Positions 60,835 through 64,000 of a stretch of DNA of 64,000 bases are shown here, one piece after another (the first letter of the stretch is position 1; the number at the start of each line of letters is the position of its first letter). Source of the DNA: Phocaeicola_A sp045545095 (GTDB lineage Bacteria > Bacteroidota > Bacteroidia > Bacteroidales > Bacteroidaceae); assembly GCA_045545095.1 (NCBI GenBank), contig JAZQAG010000002.1:1-64000 (forward strand), in the 5' to 3' direction. A program made the position numbers and the translations under genes. The notes under the pieces are model-generated. The model did no database searches. It was given only the letters and a program-made list of their open reading frames with translations, and had not been told where the DNA came from.

Positions 60835-61551
60835 ATGATTTCTGTATGTATAGCGACATATAATGGGGAACGATTTATCAAAAGACAATTGGAGTCTATT
60901 ATAAGTCAACTTTCAGCCGAAGATGAAATAGTAATTTCAGATGATGGGTCAACCGACAGAACATTAGATGTTGTTAAAGCCATGTCGTCACCTCTCATAA
61001 AGATATATCATAACACAAATGAACATGGATATACGCCCAATTTTGAGAATGCGTTGAATCATGCAACAGGAGATTATATCTTTTTGAGTGATCAGGATGA
61101 CATCTGGGATCCCGATAAAGTCAAGATTTGTATGCACTATTTGCAAAAGTATGATATGGTCATTACGGATGCTGAGATTATCGATGCCGAAGAGAATAAG
61201 CTTTATCCTTCATTCTTTGAACTGAGACATCCCTACAAAACGTTTTGGGGGAATATCTTGAAATTCGGCTATCTCGGATGTTGTCTGTGTTTTCGCAGAT
61301 GTGTTTTGGGTAAGGCTTTACCATTCCCCAATAATCATACCTATTGTACTCATGATAATTGGTTGGCAGTAGTAGCAATGTCATTTTACTCTTCAAAGGT
61401 GATTGATGACAAACTAGTTTTGTATCGGCGACATGGGAAGAATGTATCAAATGGATACACCAACTTACACAAGAGCATTTGGTTTCGATTGTCTTATCGG
61501 TTATATCTTTTGCTGAATTTAATGAAAAGAAACAAGCTATTTCTGAAATAA
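60835..61551 (+). CDS. Family 2 glycosyltransferase
   Basis: A 238-residue GT2 with GT-A motifs ISVCIATYNGERFIKRQLES, EIVISDDGSTDRTLDVV, GDYIFLSDQDDIWDPDKV and RRHGKNVSNG near the C-terminus. It resembles dTDP-sugar and rhamnosyl transferases of O-antigen clusters. Four bases after the preceding gene. It is the last clearly AT-rich gene of the module. Confidence 0.88.
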   Translation: MISVCIATYNGERFIKRQLESIISQLSAEDEIVISDDGSTDRTLDVVKAMSSPLIKIYHNTNEHGYTPNFENALNHATGDYIFLSDQDDIWDPDKVKICMHYLQKYDMVITDAEIIDAEENKLYPSFFELRHPYKTFWGNILKFGYLGCCLCFRRCVLGKALPFPNNHTYCTHDNWLAVVAMSFYSSKVIDDKLVLYRRHGKNVSNGYTNLHKSIWFRLSYRLYLLLNLMKRNKLFLK

Positions 61552-61557
61552 TATGCG

Positions 61558-61565
61558 TATCTTTG
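61558..61565 (+). promoter_or_regulatory. -7 promoter element before the last glycosyltransferase
   Basis: TATCTTTG matches TAnnTTTG exactly, without a clear -33 element. The 109-base gap before the next gene could allow separate transcription. Confidence 0.35.
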
Positions 61566-61660
61566 CCAACAGTTTTCAAGTCGAAAATTCTTTGTGCGTC
61601 TAAAGGGGCTTTTCTCTTGATATACAAGATGTGAAACTATACAGTTAGTTATTTAGGAAT

Positions 61661-62434
61661 ATGCAAATGGATTCTCAGATAAAAGTCTCGATTGTCACGA
61701 CTACCTACAACAGTGCGGCTACCATTGTTGATACTGTTCGTAGTGTTATATCTCAGAACTACCCAAATATAGAATATATCATCATAGATGGTGACAGTAG
61801 GGATGAAACTCTGCTCAAGATTGCTCCTTATAAGGAGCAGATTGCAAAAATAATTTCAGAGCCAGACAACGGTATCTATGATGCCATGAACAAGGGTATT
61901 CAGATGGCTACAGGTGATGTGGTGGGTATATTGAATTCAGATGATTTTTTTACTTCTGATGATATAATTTCAACTTTAGTAGCAGAATTTGTTGCAGACA
62001 AGGACTTGGCTGCGGTATATGGTGATGTTCATTTTGTTCGTGAACCGGATTTGAGAAGTTGTGTCCGTTACTATTCTTCAGCCATATTTTCTCCTCGAAT
62101 GTTCCGTTTCGGATTTATGCCGGCACACCCCTCTTTCTATATGCGGCGTGAATATTATATTCGCTACGGATTATATGATTTGAACTTTCGCATTGCCGCA
62201 GATTATGAGTTGCTGGTACGTATGTTATACAAGCATAATCTGAAGACAAAGTATCTGAAGAAGGATTTTGTCACCATGCGTGTAGGAGGCATCAGTACCC
62301 GCAACATCCCCAACCGTCTGCTTATCAGTCGCGAAGATGTCAAGGCTTGTCGCCAAAATGGAATTTACACCAACTTGCTTTTCATCTGTTTTAAGTACCT
62401 ATATAAAATATTTGAGTTTCGTTGGTGGCGGTAA
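61661..62434 (+). CDS. Family 2 glycosyltransferase, WcaE-like
   Basis: A 257-residue GT2 with KVSIVTTTYNSAATIVDTVR, YIIIDGDSRDETLLKI, EPDNGIYDAMNKGIQMATGDVVGILNSDD and MPAHPSFYMRREYY. The DGxSxDxT and NSDD motifs match the WcaE/colanic-acid-type group. An alternative start is the ATG at 61667. The codons and GC content look closer to the chromosome than to the preceding genes. Last gene of the polysaccharide locus. Confidence 0.88.
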   Translation: MQMDSQIKVSIVTTTYNSAATIVDTVRSVISQNYPNIEYIIIDGDSRDETLLKIAPYKEQIAKIISEPDNGIYDAMNKGIQMATGDVVGILNSDDFFTSDDIISTLVAEFVADKDLAAVYGDVHFVREPDLRSCVRYYSSAIFSPRMFRFGFMPAHPSFYMRREYYIRYGLYDLNFRIAADYELLVRMLYKHNLKTKYLKKDFVTMRVGGISTRNIPNRLLISREDVKACRQNGIYTNLLFICFKYLYKIFEFRWWR

Positions 62435-62444
62435 AATAGTGTGT

Positions 62445-63380
62445 TTAATGGCTATCCGATATGAGATCTTTAACAATGGCACATATATTTCCTTGCTCCT
62501 CTAAACTGAGTGGTAAAGATTGAACAATTGCAGAATCAAGAGTAACTTCATATATGGGGCAAAATAGTGATTGGAACCATGTACAAGCCAATGCATATTT
62601 GCCTATTTGATTGTCTATGTGTATGCCGTCACTGGTGAAGTCTGTTTTGTCTTTGTTGATGTGACTGTTTCTTAATGCAGAGATGCAATCTGCAGATGGG
62701 ATTACATATTTGATCCGTGTCTCTTCTTGTAGCTTCCTTACTGCATTTTTGATAGAATCATACATGGTTTCAGGATTATAGCCATAGGGACGAAAAGCTT
62801 TTGTCCTACATAAGGAAGAATAAGGCCATGTCATGTGCCAGATAATTACAGCATTGGGATTTGTCACTCTTGACAGAATGTGCTCAATCAGTCGGTTTAA
62901 ATATGGTTGGTATTTCTTGTATAACCCAGAATGGGCAGAGGCCTGCTGTAGGATGATGATGTCCCATTCACAAGACAGAAGAGCTTCTTGCATTGTAGTG
63001 ATAGGAACTTGTTGCTTCCATCTTGATTCTTGAGGTCCTTTTATTTGAAACCAATAAGCTGGTATCTCTTTGCGGAAAAAATGTTCGTGCTGTTGCAGGG
63101 TACATCCGCCATACGTTATTTTTCCTAAAGTGACATTCTTTATATTGTCATAATTATTCAGAATAAGGGGGAGGTATTCCATACTGTTATCAGTAAAACT
63201 GTTTCCTATAGCTAATATTCTTAATGAATCTGGATGGACAGGAAGAACAGTTTCTTGATTATGAATCAGAGCAAAGTCTGCCAATGGGTCATTTGGAATC
63301 CATTCGGGCTCTTCATGGGTACATCCCAATATGATGCAGCATAGTGCCAGATATGGTAAAATATAGTTCTTGATATTCAT
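62445..63380 (-). CDS. DUF4886 SGNH-like lipoprotein
   Basis: A 311-residue lipoprotein; the signal ends IILGC (C20). The hydrolase-like core has ILAIGNSFTDNSMEYLP (nucleophile-type S61), ITYGGCTLQQH, IILQQASAHSG and FTSDGIHIDNQIGKYALA, which carries a D-x-x-H pair. This is the DUF4886/SGNH layout, so esterase activity is likely. It is convergent with the polysaccharide locus and may remove acetyl or other ester groups, but that is inference. Confidence 0.83.
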   Translation of the reverse strand: MNIKNYILPYLALCCIILGCTHEEPEWIPNDPLADFALIHNQETVLPVHPDSLRILAIGNSFTDNSMEYLPLILNNYDNIKNVTLGKITYGGCTLQQHEHFFRKEIPAYWFQIKGPQESRWKQQVPITTMQEALLSCEWDIIILQQASAHSGLYKKYQPYLNRLIEHILSRVTNPNAVIIWHMTWPYSSLCRTKAFRPYGYNPETMYDSIKNAVRKLQEETRIKYVIPSADCISALRNSHINKDKTDFTSDGIHIDNQIGKYALACTWFQSLFCPIYEVTLDSAIVQSLPLSLEEQGNICAIVKDLISDSH

Positions 63381-63418
63381 GTATCTGAAAGATATTAGTA
63401 CTCTTTATCTTTGCTTTT

Positions 63419-63988
63419 TTACTCTTCATCCTTTATTCTTCTCCTCACATATACCGTTGCGGGTCCCCGACCTTGGGTAGTGATGCCGTTGCTGGGGTCG
63501 CGACGCAATGCAATCAGTTCTTTGCAAGCGGTTGCACGTGAGAAGCCGGTCAGGTTGACATAATCATCTATGCGCATGAACCCATGCTCGTCAATAAACT
63601 GCAAGGCTCGGGTCAAACGCTCTTCGAGCGTGTAAGGTGACTTGCGTAGACGGCTTACATGACTACGCTCCAACTCGCAGTAGCTTCCGGCGCATTTGAC
63701 CAATTCCTTATCAGCCCGGAATATCACACCGTTGAGAGACAGACTCTTGGCATTGTGCTTGGGGGCTTCACCGTCCAGACTGTCCATTTCCTTGTTGCGA
63801 CGGAGTCCTATGGTGGCTTTGAAAGTTCCCAATCCTTCTATACTTACCGAATATCCTGAACCAACCAGCTCGCCCAATGTTTCCACTGCTTGGGACAACA
63901 CAGAGATGGCTGTGCCGCGGGATATACCGCCGTGGTAAGTCATCTTCTGGATGAACTCTTCCATGCCAATGTTCCGGTAGGTTTTCAT
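63419..63988 (-). CDS. HU-related DNA-binding protein with C-terminal winged helix
   Basis: A 189-residue protein. Residues about 1-110 have the HU-like fold of Bacteroidetes histone-like proteins: SRGTAISVLSQAVETLGELVGSGYSVSIEGLGTFKATIG, with the helix then beta arm order. Residues about 125-185 resemble a winged-helix DNA-binding end (RALQFIDEHGFMRIDDYVNLTGFSRATACKELIAL). Such HU-related proteins are frequent in Bacteroides. The true start may be at the ATG at 63988 or internally at MEEFIQ. Only 12 bases precede the start within the window. Target unknown. Confidence 0.82.
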   Translation of the reverse strand: MKTYRNIGMEEFIQKMTYHGGISRGTAISVLSQAVETLGELVGSGYSVSIEGLGTFKATIGLRRNKEMDSLDGEAPKHNAKSLSLNGVIFRADKELVKCAGSYCELERSHVSRLRKSPYTLEERLTRALQFIDEHGFMRIDDYVNLTGFSRATACKELIALRRDPSNGITTQGRGPATVYVRRRIKDEE

Positions 63989-64000
63989 GCGATAATATGC

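Overview
The window looks like a chromosomal segment of a gut-type Bacteroidales, most likely Bacteroidaceae (Bacteroides/Phocaeicola-like). Supporting signs are promoters of the Bacteroides type (-33 TTTG, about 20 bp, -7 TAnnTTTG), a type III glutamine synthetase, DUF4837 and DUF4886 lipoproteins, a myo-inositol phosphate synthase lipid cluster, GH43/GH140/PL10 polysaccharide enzymes, an HU-related DNA-binding protein, and secreted proteins ending in short C-terminal sorting-like domains. I see no rRNA, tRNA, CRISPR array or complete insertion sequence. One transposase-like fragment touches the left edge.

Region 1 (1-12.8 kb, nearly all minus strand) is mostly housekeeping. A GH43 glycosidase abuts DUF456, folB and prmA. 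Before it lies a long tight run: rlmN, a DUF4837 lipoprotein, pdxA, then an inositol-lipid cluster (nucleotidyltransferase, ATP-grasp protein, CDP-alcohol phosphatidyltransferase, flippase-like membrane protein, HAD phosphatase, myo-inositol-phosphate synthase). The last four genes are linked by 4-bp ATGA overlaps.

Region 2 (13-27 kb, plus strand) encodes secreted proteins: a 1560-residue Ig-like repeat protein with its own promoter and terminator, then a run of two modular surface proteins, a GH140 apiosidase-like enzyme and a PL10-GH43 fusion. This suggests pectin side-chain degradation without a SusC/SusD pair. A tandem array of 22-bp TGTAAA palindromes follows.

Region 3 (27.9-46.2 kb, plus strand) is the most unusual part. 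It looks like one 18-kb transcription unit of seven genes: a 951-residue Ig-like protein, an outer-membrane barrel candidate, a giant 2447-residue secreted protein, a fibronectin-like protein, two lipoproteins and a DUF1573 protein. It starts at a promoter whose -33/-7 spacer contains a run of 14 T, and ends at a 52-bp perfect palindrome. I do not recognise it as a described system. My inference is a surface-assembled giant protein with its own barrel and lipoprotein partners, possibly phase variable.

Region 4 (46.2-52.9 kb) holds purT, a MurU-like nucleotidyltransferase coupled to an AmgK-like kinase fused to a RapZ-type C-terminal domain, a 50-residue membrane protein, a DUF308 membrane protein and type III glutamine synthetase.

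Region 5 (53.2-62.4 kb) is an exopolysaccharide or capsule locus: export protein, chain-length protein, flippase, acetyltransferase, EpsG-type polymerase and three family 2 glycosyltransferases. Its centre is visibly AT-rich compared with its edges, which suggests a swapped module. A DUF4886 SGNH-like lipoprotein and an HU-related regulator close the window on the minus strand.
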